NCBI RefSeq assembly: GCF_001280845.1 | Contig: NZ_LGHP01000002.1 | Location: 195,970-259,969, forward strand | Direction: 5' to 3' | From: Bacillus sp. FJAT-28004 | GTDB lineage: Bacteria; Bacillota; Bacilli; Paenibacillales; Paenibacillaceae | DNA length: 64,000 nt | In this document: positions 44,107 through 52,103 of the stretch, piece by piece | Position numbering within the stretch: the first letter of the stretch is position 1 | How the letters are laid out: each line of letters begins with the position of its first letter | Made by a program: the position numbers and the translations under genes | The notes under the pieces: generated by a model | What the model saw: only the letters and a program-made list of their open reading frames with translations | Database searches by the model: none | Told to the model about the DNA's origin: nothing

Positions 44107-46092
44107 ATGAAGATGGGATTACGCTCGTTGACGAATAAATTTATGCTTGTCATGGCCGCGGCATTAATCATAATCGTTAGTGTCATTCTCATGTATGAGT
44201 GGAATTCTACACGTGTAGCTGTCGAGGAGCAGCTTCTGGATAAGGGCCGTACGATGGCTTTGTCTCTAGCTCACACACTTGAGAAGGTAACGGAGCAGGA
44301 TTTTAAAACAGGTGTTGTCCTGGAAGATGGAACGAAATGGGATGGCAACAAGCTTAAAGAGGATTTTTTCAACGATACATTGACTGTAAATCCTGAAAGT
44401 GAGAAAGTGGCTGAAAAAAGGCTGAAGGACTCAACCTATGCGGGGAAAGAATCGATGTTGTACAATGGAGAGTCCATTCCGCTGTCTCAGTATGAGCTGA
44501 AATATGATAGTGCCTATGACCGCTATACGGATTACCGTTGGCAAGGCATTATGGATAGTTTTCTGACCGAGGAAAATGTCATTTTCGCCATTGCGGGTGC
44601 TTATTCAGAAAATCCGAATTTTGCAGGTTATATCCCAACGCATAATAGCATTTACAGCCCTATGGGAGAAGATTCAAAAGATGCTTGGGGAGACGAAGAT
44701 ATATATAGTCAAAACTATCGGGCCAATCGGATTTTTAACGATAAAACCGGCTACAATGCCGCTATGAACACTAAGACGGACGATGTCCTCCTGCAAAAGT
44801 ATAATCGACTTATAGACGGGGAAACGGTAGAAACATGGGATATTTCCTATCCGTTAATTATAGATGGCAAGCATTGGGGCGGCGTACGTGTTGCATTGTC
44901 CAAAGAAAAGGCAGATGCGCTCATAGCTTCAGAAAGAACGATGGTTGTCATGCAATTTGGCGGCCTGATGGCTGTTGTATTGATTATTTTGTTTCTTCTA
45001 TCACAATTTATGGTAGGACGAAAGCTTCGCAAAATTGTTCATGCTGCGATTAATCTTAATTCTAGCGAAGCGGATCTTACTTATCGTATAGAAAATAAAG
45101 GAAATGACGAGATTGCTCGTTTAGGAGAAGAAATCAATCATTTTATTGCCCATATGCAAGACTTGATGCGGACGATTCGGAACAATGCAGCATCCGTATC
45201 GGATTTTGCAGGTCGATTAGGCGTAGGCTCACATCAGAGCAGAGAGCTCTCATCCCAGCTAGCTTCCTCTGTTCATGAGATGGCAACCGGCGCGGAAAAT
45301 CAAGCGGATGGCGCGGTTGAGGTAGCAAGGTCTATGGAGGATATGGCAACAAGCGTTGGCAGAATTGCTTACTCCTCAAGCCAAATGTCGGAAGCATCGG
45401 GCGATATGCTGCTTGCAGCGGAGCAAGGTAATGAAAAGGCAGATAACGCGGTTGGTCAAATGGAACGGCTTGGCGCAGCAACGGCTTCAATATCACGAGT
45501 GATCGGCCAGCTTAATGAGCGCTCATCCGAAATACAAGAGATGGCAGGAACCATTGCTTCCATTGCTAACCAAACCAATTTGCTGGCATTGAACGCTGCA
45601 ATTGAAGCTTCTCATGCAGGAGAGTATGGCCGTGGATTTGCGGTTGTTTCGAGTGAGGTGCGAAAGCTGGCGGAGCAAGCTTCCTCTCATGCTGGCCATA
45701 TAGCAGAGACGATTAATGAGGTGCTCACATTGACAGCTGATGCTGTTGGTGCAGTAAATACAGGAGAGCAAGAAATGGAGCAAGGCTTACTGATCGTTCA
45801 GGAGCTGAAGACGTCTTTCGATACGATATGGAATGAATCCCGCCTTGTTGCCTCACAAATCGAAGATGTATCGGCTTCAACAGAGGAGATGGCAGCAGGC
45901 AGCGAGCAAGTGAGTGTGTCAGTGGAATCGATGGCGCAGGTAGCGAAGGAAACTTCAACCCATGCTGCGCAATCAGCAGTGGATACCGACCGTCAAAATC
46001 AGCTTGCTGCGGAGATGCTGCAGCTTGCTTCGTCTGTAAATGAGCTTTCAGAGGAGCTTCAGCGGTCGATTAAGAGATTTAAAATTGAGTAA
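44107..46092 (+). CDS. Methyl-accepting chemotaxis protein
   Basis: A 661-residue transmembrane receptor. Helix 1 (about 12-32), extracellular sensor (about 33-275), helix 2 (about 280-303), HAMP (about 304-357) and a long signalling coiled coil. The conserved tip reads IANQTNLLALNAAIEASHAG, then EYGRGFAVVSSEVRKLAEQA. It would control the CheA kinase and so flagellar rotation. Two Tyr-rich stretches in the sensor domain do not identify the ligand. It has its own ribosome-binding site (GGGGGATA) and follows the terminator of the sugar operon, so a role in taxis to that sugar is only inference. Confidence 0.9.
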   Translation: MKMGLRSLTNKFMLVMAAALIIIVSVILMYEWNSTRVAVEEQLLDKGRTMALSLAHTLEKVTEQDFKTGVVLEDGTKWDGNKLKEDFFNDTLTVNPESEKVAEKRLKDSTYAGKESMLYNGESIPLSQYELKYDSAYDRYTDYRWQGIMDSFLTEENVIFAIAGAYSENPNFAGYIPTHNSIYSPMGEDSKDAWGDEDIYSQNYRANRIFNDKTGYNAAMNTKTDDVLLQKYNRLIDGETVETWDISYPLIIDGKHWGGVRVALSKEKADALIASERTMVVMQFGGLMAVVLIILFLLSQFMVGRKLRKIVHAAINLNSSEADLTYRIENKGNDEIARLGEEINHFIAHMQDLMRTIRNNAASVSDFAGRLGVGSHQSRELSSQLASSVHEMATGAENQADGAVEVARSMEDMATSVGRIAYSSSQMSEASGDMLLAAEQGNEKADNAVGQMERLGAATASISRVIGQLNERSSEIQEMAGTIASIANQTNLLALNAAIEASHAGEYGRGFAVVSSEVRKLAEQASSHAGHIAETINEVLTLTADAVGAVNTGEQEMEQGLLIVQELKTSFDTIWNESRLVASQIEDVSASTEEMAAGSEQVSVSVESMAQVAKETSTHAAQSAVDTDRQNQLAAEMLQLASSVNELSEELQRSIKRFKIE

Positions 46093-46158
46093 TTTGAAGT
46101 TTAGTAGAATGTAATCGTTTATGTATTTGTATAAATTGAAAAAAAACGGTCAGAACCT

Positions 46159-46187
46159 TTGTCTAATCCTTTCAAATTTGATACAAT
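46159..46187 (+). promoter_or_regulatory. Sigma-A promoter for the cobalamin-riboswitch operon
   Basis: TTGTCT (46159-46164), a 17-base spacer, and TACAAT (46182-46187). Transcription would begin near 46194, about 30 bases before the riboswitch aptamer. Confidence 0.6.
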
Positions 46188-46225
46188 TCACAAATCAAGC
46201 ACTTACAATTTCATAGAATAGCTAA

Positions 46226-46402
46226 TATGGTGTTGCCGTGAATCTATCATTCACAAGCAGCTTAATAGGGAAGTTCGGTCAAAGTCCGACGCGGTCCCGC
46301 CACTGTATCGCTGAGCAGACGATCATTTTGTCCACTGTCTTATCATGACGGGAAGGAGTTCGTCTTTGCAATGAAGCGAAGCCAGGAGACCTGCCATAGG
46401 AG
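46226..46402 (+). ncRNA. Cobalamin (B12) riboswitch aptamer
   Basis: The conserved elements occur in order: GGTGTTGCC (46229 on), CTTAATAGGGAAG (46261-46273), a TCGGTCAAAGTCCGA stem, GGTCCCGCCACTGT (46293-46306), and the B12 box AGCCAGGAGACCTGCC (46380-46395). This is a standard cobalamin aptamer that binds adenosyl- or other cobalamins and normally shuts off B12 uptake or synthesis genes. Here it precedes a secreted S-layer-type protein gene. Confidence 0.93.
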
Positions 46403-46432
46403 CGCTCTATATTTCTCACGAGGATGGGAGGG

Positions 46433-46530
46433 AGATGTTTATTCGTGCTTTTGCAATAGGTGGATTCCTATGCTTTCTTGCGCACGTGTCAGCCCAAACA
46501 TCTTTCCACAAACGGAAAGATGTTTTTTTT
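46433..46530 (+). terminator. Riboswitch expression platform: terminator and competing antiterminator
   Basis: The terminator is a 12-bp stem (46496-46507 with 46514-46525) followed by T residues to 46530. An upstream AGATGTTT (46433-46440) is exactly complementary to AAACATCT (46496-46503), the 5' arm of the terminator, so it can form a mutually exclusive antiterminator. This indicates control by premature termination when cobalamin is bound. Confidence 0.8.
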
Positions 46531-46562
46531 GTTGCCAAAAATGATTAAAGGGAGAGAAAACA

Positions 46563-49500
46563 TTGCTTAATTTAAAAAGATTTATGAAAAAGAGTTTGCC
46601 TGCCATTTTAAGTTTTGTATTGGTGTTTACTTTATTTGCACCACAAGTAGGTAAAGCGGCAGATCATTCTGCGAATTCGTCATTGAATGAGATGATTGAT
46701 AAGACGGTTGAATATTATAAAAATAAGAAAAAACCGCTAACATCATGGTGGGAAATCGTAGCGCTTTGGGGCGCAGGCGTGAATTTGAACGACGGCAACT
46801 GGCAGTTGCCAAGCTGGGAGACTCAGGAGCCTACAAATCCGGTACTAAAACCGGATAATGGAGGAACTGAGCATATCCGTTACATATTCGGATTGCTTGC
46901 TATGGGCGAAGATCCTGCTCATGCGTGGGAAACAGATCGCAATCTGTATGCCGAGCTGGCATCGCAGCAAGATGCTGCCACTGGAGCAATTGGTTCAACA
47001 AACAAACATATGTGGGCAATGCTTGCACTTGATACTGGGGAAAAGCTAGGGAGCAACGTTGGAAAATGGGATGCAGCTGCTAAGAAAAAAGCAGTAGATT
47101 TTTTGCTAAGCAAGCAACTGGCTGATGGGGGCTTTGCTTACTTCGGCACGAAGTCTGATCCAGATATGTCAGGGATGGGACTGCTTGCACTTGGAAACTA
47201 CCAGAACGACAGCGCTGTACAAGAAGCTATCTTAAGAGTCAAAGCGTTTTTACAAACGATAAAGTTAAACCAAGAAGATGTTATGTTCAGCACTAACTCG
47301 AACAGTATAGCCGCTGTAGTGACCGGCATGACGGCTGCTGGTGAAGATGCTTTGTCTGATGTTTGGAAAGCAAATGATAAAACGGTACTTGATTCCTTCT
47401 CGTTGTTCCAGCTTCAGGATGGATCATTTAAATACCTTTTAAATGGCGGAGCTAATTCGATGGCGACTGAGCAGGTGCTTATTGCTCTGCTTGATATTAA
47501 ATATCAGAAAACGGTATGGCATCGTTTAGAGGAAATTAAACAACCTATTTCTGTTAATATGAGTGTTGATGGCGTTACGGATTCTGTTTATGCCAAACAA
47601 CCGGTAAACTTCACTCAAATTAAAAAGCCAACAGTGTTGGATGCGTTTAAGACTGCTTTGGATAATGCATCACCAGCAATTTCGTACAATATTGTAGACA
47701 GCAGCTACGGCCCTTATATTAAAGGGGTTGCAGGACAAGATGCAGGCACCTTTGGCGGCTGGGATGGTTGGGTGTATACTGTCAACGGCATAGCTCCGAA
47801 CGTAGGTGCAGGCTCTTACAAGCTTAAAGCTAACGACGAGGTTCGTTTCTTCTATAGCCGTTATGCAGATATTACAACTGGAACAACGCTTGTGAACGGC
47901 GCATCAAATCCTTCTGTCGACGTAAAGCTTGTTGGAGATGAGTTCAACAGCAACGCGGCAGTGACGGACAATTGGAAAATTAACACTGAGGAATCAGGAC
48001 TAACGATTCAGTCGATCGTGAAAGAAAGCGATCAGAAGATCAAACTTAATTTGTCAGGCAAAGCTACAGAAAAAGCAGTGACAATCCAAGCATTGGCTAC
48101 AGCTTTAGTTGGTAAAAAAGACAGTACTACGATTACACTGCGGGTTCCAGTAACCGCTAAACTGCAGGTAGATGGCCGATCCGGCTCGATTTATAGCAAA
48201 CAAGCGGTAACGGTGAAAAACACGGTTAAGCCAGTCACTGCATTAGATGTACTAAAACAAGCACTCAATCAAGCAGATCCTAAAATTAGCTATAAAATTG
48301 AAGACAGCAGCTACGGACAATATGTTTCTGCCATAAACGGAGAAGCAGCGGGTACATTCGGCGGCTATGATGGTTGGATGTATCAAGTGAATGGCATTGC
48401 TCCAATGGTTGGCGCAGGTGAATACGAGCTTAAAGAAAACGATGAGGTTCGTTTTTATTACAGCAGATGGCCAGCTATTTCTTCGGGGTCGAAAATTGCT
48501 AATGGTGCTGTAGATCCATCGATTGAAGTTAAACTAGTTGGCGATGAGTTCACTAGTCAAGCGACGGATATCAAAAATTGGTCAATTGATCCAGGAAATA
48601 CAGGTCTTCAAGTTAATACCTTTACGCAAGATGGAAATAAAATAACGATTTCGTTAACAGGAACTGCAACTGGCGGCGCGATTACGATTAAAGCGCTTGG
48701 GGCTGCTTTTGTTGGCGGACAAGATAGTGAAGATCTAATCTCAATTGCCGTACCACGGGTTGTTGGTGATACAACGGATCAAAGCTTTGCCATCAACAAG
48801 AACGAGAAAGAGGTTGTAGTTGGCGCAGCAAGCGGGGGACAAGTAACGAACAATGTAACCCTTACGTTTGAAACAACAGCATTGCCAAAAGTAACAGCGA
48901 CACGCGGTACCACAGTACTTGAAATCCCAGCTGCTACAGTGGTGACAACAACGACATGGGATAAAGCGCTAGTGCTCCCCAAAAATCTAAGCATCGATGA
49001 AAGCGGTCTGGCTTCCAAGCTGGATGCAGTACTATCAGCTGACAGCAAGAAAGTAGAATCCATAGCCGTTCGCATTCAAGTTGGCGGTTCTGCAAAAATT
49101 CAATTTAATCAGCATGTATCGATCACGCTGAAGGGTCAAGGCGACAAGGAAGCCGGTTTCATTGATCAAGCAGGTGTATTCACGCCAATTAAGAAATATG
49201 CAGATTCATCCGTTCGTACGGATGAGGTTTATGCTTACAAAAAAAATAACGACTTAGTTATTCAAACGAAACATTTCACACAATTTCTTGCTTACAAAAC
49301 TGCTGCTGTAACTGGCGGCGGTGGTGGTACTGCTCCAATTGTCCAGAAGATTACACTATCCGTTGAGAAACGTTCGTTAAACGAAGGAGATTTCGTTGCA
49401 CCACTTACGGTAACTATACAAGATGGAGATACTGCTTTTAGTGCACTGAAACGTACACTTGAAGATAAAGGTGTAGCTATTGATTTCTCAGGAACAGGTT

Positions 49501-50285
49501 CAAGCATTTATGTGAAATCGATTGGCGGTCTTGCTGAATTCGATAAAGGCAAGGAAAGTGGCTGGATGTATTCGGTTAACGGCGTTTTCCCTAAGGTTAG
49601 TGCAGGCGCTTATTCACTGAAAAATGGTGATGTTGTTCGCTGGCAATATACGAAGGATCTTGGAAAAGATCTTGGTGCGCCATCAGAGCCTGGTGAATCA
49701 GGCGGTCAAGTGCCGGGCGAAAATCCAGAACCACCAACAGCTCCGAAATACTCAGATGAATCTAAAATTTCAAGCTGGGCTTTGGAAGCAGTAAATAAAG
49801 CAACTGCTCTAGGCTTCATGCAAGGCACAAACACGAGTAATGCAACATTCGAGCCTAAGCGTAATTTGACGCGTGCTGAATTTGCAGCGCTAATGGTCAA
49901 GTATTCCGGAGTTGACCCGATTATGGAGGATTCTGGATTTAAGGATGTTAGCAGTCAAGCGTGGTATTATGGGTATGTTAAAGCAGCCAAAGAAAAAGGA
50001 TTGATGTCAGGTGTAACCGAGACTTCTTTTGCACCGAACCAACCAATTACAAGACAAGAAATGGCTGCCGTTTTAGTTAGACTTAAAGGTCTAGCTGATG
50101 CGAATGCTCCACAAGCAGCAATTAAGGATCGTGACGCTGTTGCAGCATGGGCTGTTCCTTATGTAAACGTAGCTTACCAAAAAGGTCTGATGACAGGAGA
50201 TAACGGCAAGTTTAATCCACAAGCTCTAGTTACACGTGAGATGGCAGCTGTTACGATCATCCGACTTCATGAATTGAAATCATAA
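46563..50285 (+). CDS. B12-regulated S-layer protein with alpha/alpha-toroid and three DUF4430 domains (transcobalamin-like)
   Basis: A 1240-residue secreted protein. Signal peptide (1-33, ending GKAAD). Residues about 36-325 form helical repeats of the prenyltransferase/squalene-cyclase type (LADGGFAYFGTKSDPDMSGM, LQDGSFKYLLNG). DUF4430 domains, related to the C-terminal domain of intrinsic factor and transcobalamin, start near 329, 532 and 930 (motifs GGWDGWVYTVNG, GGYDGWMYQVNG, ESGWMYSVNG). A separate beta region fills about 735-920. A Pro-rich linker leads to three SLH motifs (about 1063-1240) for wall anchoring. The TTG start has AGGGAGAG upstream. It lies directly behind a cobalamin riboswitch. 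I infer cobalamin or corrinoid capture at the cell surface; no direct binding evidence exists here. Confidence 0.85.
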   Translation: MLNLKRFMKKSLPAILSFVLVFTLFAPQVGKAADHSANSSLNEMIDKTVEYYKNKKKPLTSWWEIVALWGAGVNLNDGNWQLPSWETQEPTNPVLKPDNGGTEHIRYIFGLLAMGEDPAHAWETDRNLYAELASQQDAATGAIGSTNKHMWAMLALDTGEKLGSNVGKWDAAAKKKAVDFLLSKQLADGGFAYFGTKSDPDMSGMGLLALGNYQNDSAVQEAILRVKAFLQTIKLNQEDVMFSTNSNSIAAVVTGMTAAGEDALSDVWKANDKTVLDSFSLFQLQDGSFKYLLNGGANSMATEQVLIALLDIKYQKTVWHRLEEIKQPISVNMSVDGVTDSVYAKQPVNFTQIKKPTVLDAFKTALDNASPAISYNIVDSSYGPYIKGVAGQDAGTFGGWDGWVYTVNGIAPNVGAGSYKLKANDEVRFFYSRYADITTGTTLVNGASNPSVDVKLVGDEFNSNAAVTDNWKINTEESGLTIQSIVKESDQKIKLNLSGKATEKAVTIQALATALVGKKDSTTITLRVPVTAKLQVDGRSGSIYSKQAVTVKNTVKPVTALDVLKQALNQADPKISYKIEDSSYGQYVSAINGEAAGTFGGYDGWMYQVNGIAPMVGAGEYELKENDEVRFYYSRWPAISSGSKIANGAVDPSIEVKLVGDEFTSQATDIKNWSIDPGNTGLQVNTFTQDGNKITISLTGTATGGAITIKALGAAFVGGQDSEDLISIAVPRVVGDTTDQSFAINKNEKEVVVGAASGGQVTNNVTLTFETTALPKVTATRGTTVLEIPAATVVTTTTWDKALVLPKNLSIDESGLASKLDAVLSADSKKVESIAVRIQVGGSAKIQFNQHVSITLKGQGDKEAGFIDQAGVFTPIKKYADSSVRTDEVYAYKKNNDLVIQTKHFTQFLAYKTAAVTGGGGGTAPIVQKITLSVEKRSLNEGDFVAPLTVTIQDGDTAFSALKRTLEDKGVAIDFSGTGSSIYVKSIGGLAEFDKGKESGWMYSVNGVFPKVSAGAYSLKNGDVVRWQYTKDLGKDLGAPSEPGESGGQVPGENPEPPTAPKYSDESKISSWALEAVNKATALGFMQGTNTSNATFEPKRNLTRAEFAALMVKYSGVDPIMEDSGFKDVSSQAWYYGYVKAAKEKGLMSGVTETSFAPNQPITRQEMAAVLVRLKGLADANAPQAAIKDRDAVAAWAVPYVNVAYQKGLMTGDNGKFNPQALVTREMAAVTIIRLHELKS

Positions 50286-50291
50286 TTTACT

Positions 50292-50337
50292 AAGCTGTCT
50301 CGTAGGCTATTGCAATAGCTGCGGGACAGCTATTTTC
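50292..50337 (+). terminator. Hairpin between the two S-layer genes, possible partial terminator
   Basis: AAGCTGTC... pairs with ...GGACAGCT around an inner GCTATTGCAATAGC palindrome, then TATTTTCTT. The T tract is short. It may lower expression of the second gene or protect the upstream transcript. Confidence 0.5.
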
Positions 50338-50361
50338 TTGAAAGGAGAGTGTAGATTCGGG

Positions 50362-51882
50362 ATGAACAAAAAATCCGTATCACTTAAATCGTTATTATTG
50401 TTGGTTATATACGCATTAATGCTTTCTTGCATCAGTGCGGCTCTGTTGCCTATGCAGCGCGCGGCAGCGGCAGAAACGATGGCGGTAGAGAACGAAATTA
50501 CAGCAGCTGCGAAACAAATCTTAAGCAGCGGCACCATTAGCGATTGGGAAGCGATTGCCTTATATCGGTCTGGTTATGTGGTGCCAGCAAGCTATTTGAG
50601 TCAATTGACTTCTTATTTAAAAGAGAACAAAGGCGAATTCCGCAAAGTAACCGACCTTGAACGAATGGCTATTGCGATTAGAGCGGCAGGTGAAGATGCA
50701 ACCTCCTTCGCAGGCTACAATCTCATTCAAAGCATCTACAATCATTCGAGAATGACGAATCAAGGCACGAATGGCGTGATTTTTGCATTGATTGCTTTGG
50801 ATAGCGGCAGCTATAAGGTACCTGCTAGTGCGGTATGGACGCGTGAGAAGCTGATAGACTGGCTGCTCAGTCAGCAAAACGCCAGCGGTGCATTCCCGCT
50901 TTCGGAAAAATCCGAGGATAATTTGGATATAACCGCAATGGCAATAAGCGCACTCGCTCCATACCAAGAACAAGCAAATGTGAAGAGCGCAATCGATAAA
51001 GCCGTAAAATGGCTGTCTTCCGAGCAGCAAGTAAACGGGGGCTTTAATGCCTTCGGTGACGATAACAGCGAGAGCGTCGCTCAAGTGATTATTGCTGTGA
51101 CAGCTATAGGCGTTAGTCCGCACGATACAAGCTTTATGAAAAAGAATGGGAGTCTACTGACTAGCTTACTCCGTTTTCAGCAGGCAGATGGAGGTTTTGC
51201 TCACGCACTTGGTCAACCTTCTAATGATATGGCGACGGAGCAGGCGATGATGGCGCTAGCCGCTTACGATCGTTATAGCAAGCAGAAACCAACCTTGTTC
51301 AACATTTCTGCGGATACAAACTTGTCTGGCGGGAAGCTGCAATTTGCAGATAATAACCTTATATCGATATGGGCTTATGATGCGGTTTATAGCGTGTTCG
51401 AAGCCAAAGTGATGGTAGGAGTAAGCGGTACGGAGCTTCGCTTTGATCCGAAGAAGCAGATGACAAGAGCAGAGTTTGCAACCCTGCTCATTAACCTGTT
51501 GGAGGAAGCACCTGCTGGTGACGCAGCAAAAGTATTCAAGGATGTCCAGCCGGGCGCATGGTATTACGGAGCTATTATGCGCGCCAAGGAGATCGGTATC
51601 ATTCAAGGAATCACAGCCGATTCATTTAAGCCAAATCAGGCTGTCACAAGGCAGGAAATGGCGATCATGATTGCCAAAGCTTTCAAGCTTAAGGGCAGCA
51701 CGGAGTCGCTCCCTTTCAAAGATGCGAATACCATTCATGAAAGTGCTAGAACATACGTCAATGCCGTATATGCGAATGGCTTGATGCAGGGCTCTAACGG
51801 CAGCTTTAATCCGAAAGCGTTAGTAACGAGAGAAATGGCAGCCGTAGTAGCAGATAAGCTGCTGCGTTTGCCGGCAGCCTAA
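50362..51882 (+). CDS. S-layer-anchored alpha/alpha-toroid protein, companion of the B12-regulated protein
   Basis: A 506-residue secreted protein. Signal peptide (about 1-35), then helical repeats of the prenyltransferase/terpenoid-cyclase type (about 40-310; LLSQQNASGAFPLSEKSEDN, QQVNGGFNAFGDDNSES, QQADGGFAHALGQ), then three SLH motifs (about 330-506). It resembles the N-terminal plus C-terminal parts of the preceding protein without the DUF4430 domains. It is 76 bases downstream, on the same strand, with no separate promoter seen, so it is probably also under the riboswitch. ATG at 50362 is preferred (MNKKSVSLKSLLLL); GGAGAG lies 12 bases upstream, a rather long spacing. Confidence 0.82.
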   Translation: MNKKSVSLKSLLLLVIYALMLSCISAALLPMQRAAAAETMAVENEITAAAKQILSSGTISDWEAIALYRSGYVVPASYLSQLTSYLKENKGEFRKVTDLERMAIAIRAAGEDATSFAGYNLIQSIYNHSRMTNQGTNGVIFALIALDSGSYKVPASAVWTREKLIDWLLSQQNASGAFPLSEKSEDNLDITAMAISALAPYQEQANVKSAIDKAVKWLSSEQQVNGGFNAFGDDNSESVAQVIIAVTAIGVSPHDTSFMKKNGSLLTSLLRFQQADGGFAHALGQPSNDMATEQAMMALAAYDRYSKQKPTLFNISADTNLSGGKLQFADNNLISIWAYDAVYSVFEAKVMVGVSGTELRFDPKKQMTRAEFATLLINLLEEAPAGDAAKVFKDVQPGAWYYGAIMRAKEIGIIQGITADSFKPNQAVTRQEMAIMIAKAFKLKGSTESLPFKDANTIHESARTYVNAVYANGLMQGSNGSFNPKALVTREMAAVVADKLLRLPAA

Positions 51883-51891
51883 ATCCAAAAG

Positions 51892-51940
51892 AAGCGAAAT
51901 AAAAGAGCGAGCTGCTCTTTTGTTTCGCTTTTTTTTTTTG
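51892..51940 (+). terminator. Strong intrinsic terminator
   Basis: AAGCGAAATAAAAGAGC pairs with GCTCTTTTGTTTCGCTT (one mismatch), followed by a long T run. It ends the B12-regulated operon. Confidence 0.9.
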
Positions 51941-52004
51941 CATCTAAATGCATAGGAACGAAGTCCTTTTTTTCACTAAACGAACCAAAATAAGGATTAT
52001 GTTC

Positions 52005-52033
52005 TTTATAAAGAATCTTGATAGTGGTATATT
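52005..52033 (+). promoter_or_regulatory. Putative extended -10 promoter
   Basis: TTTATA (52005-52010), 17-base spacer, TATATT (52028-52033) preceded by TGG, giving an extended -10. It lies 70 bases before the beta-helix protein gene. Confidence 0.4.
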
Positions 52034-52103
52034 TAAGAAGTTGAAAGGAGGAGCATTTTTTTGTTGCAATGAGATGAATTGAACCGCAAATAGGAGGTTT
52101 AAA

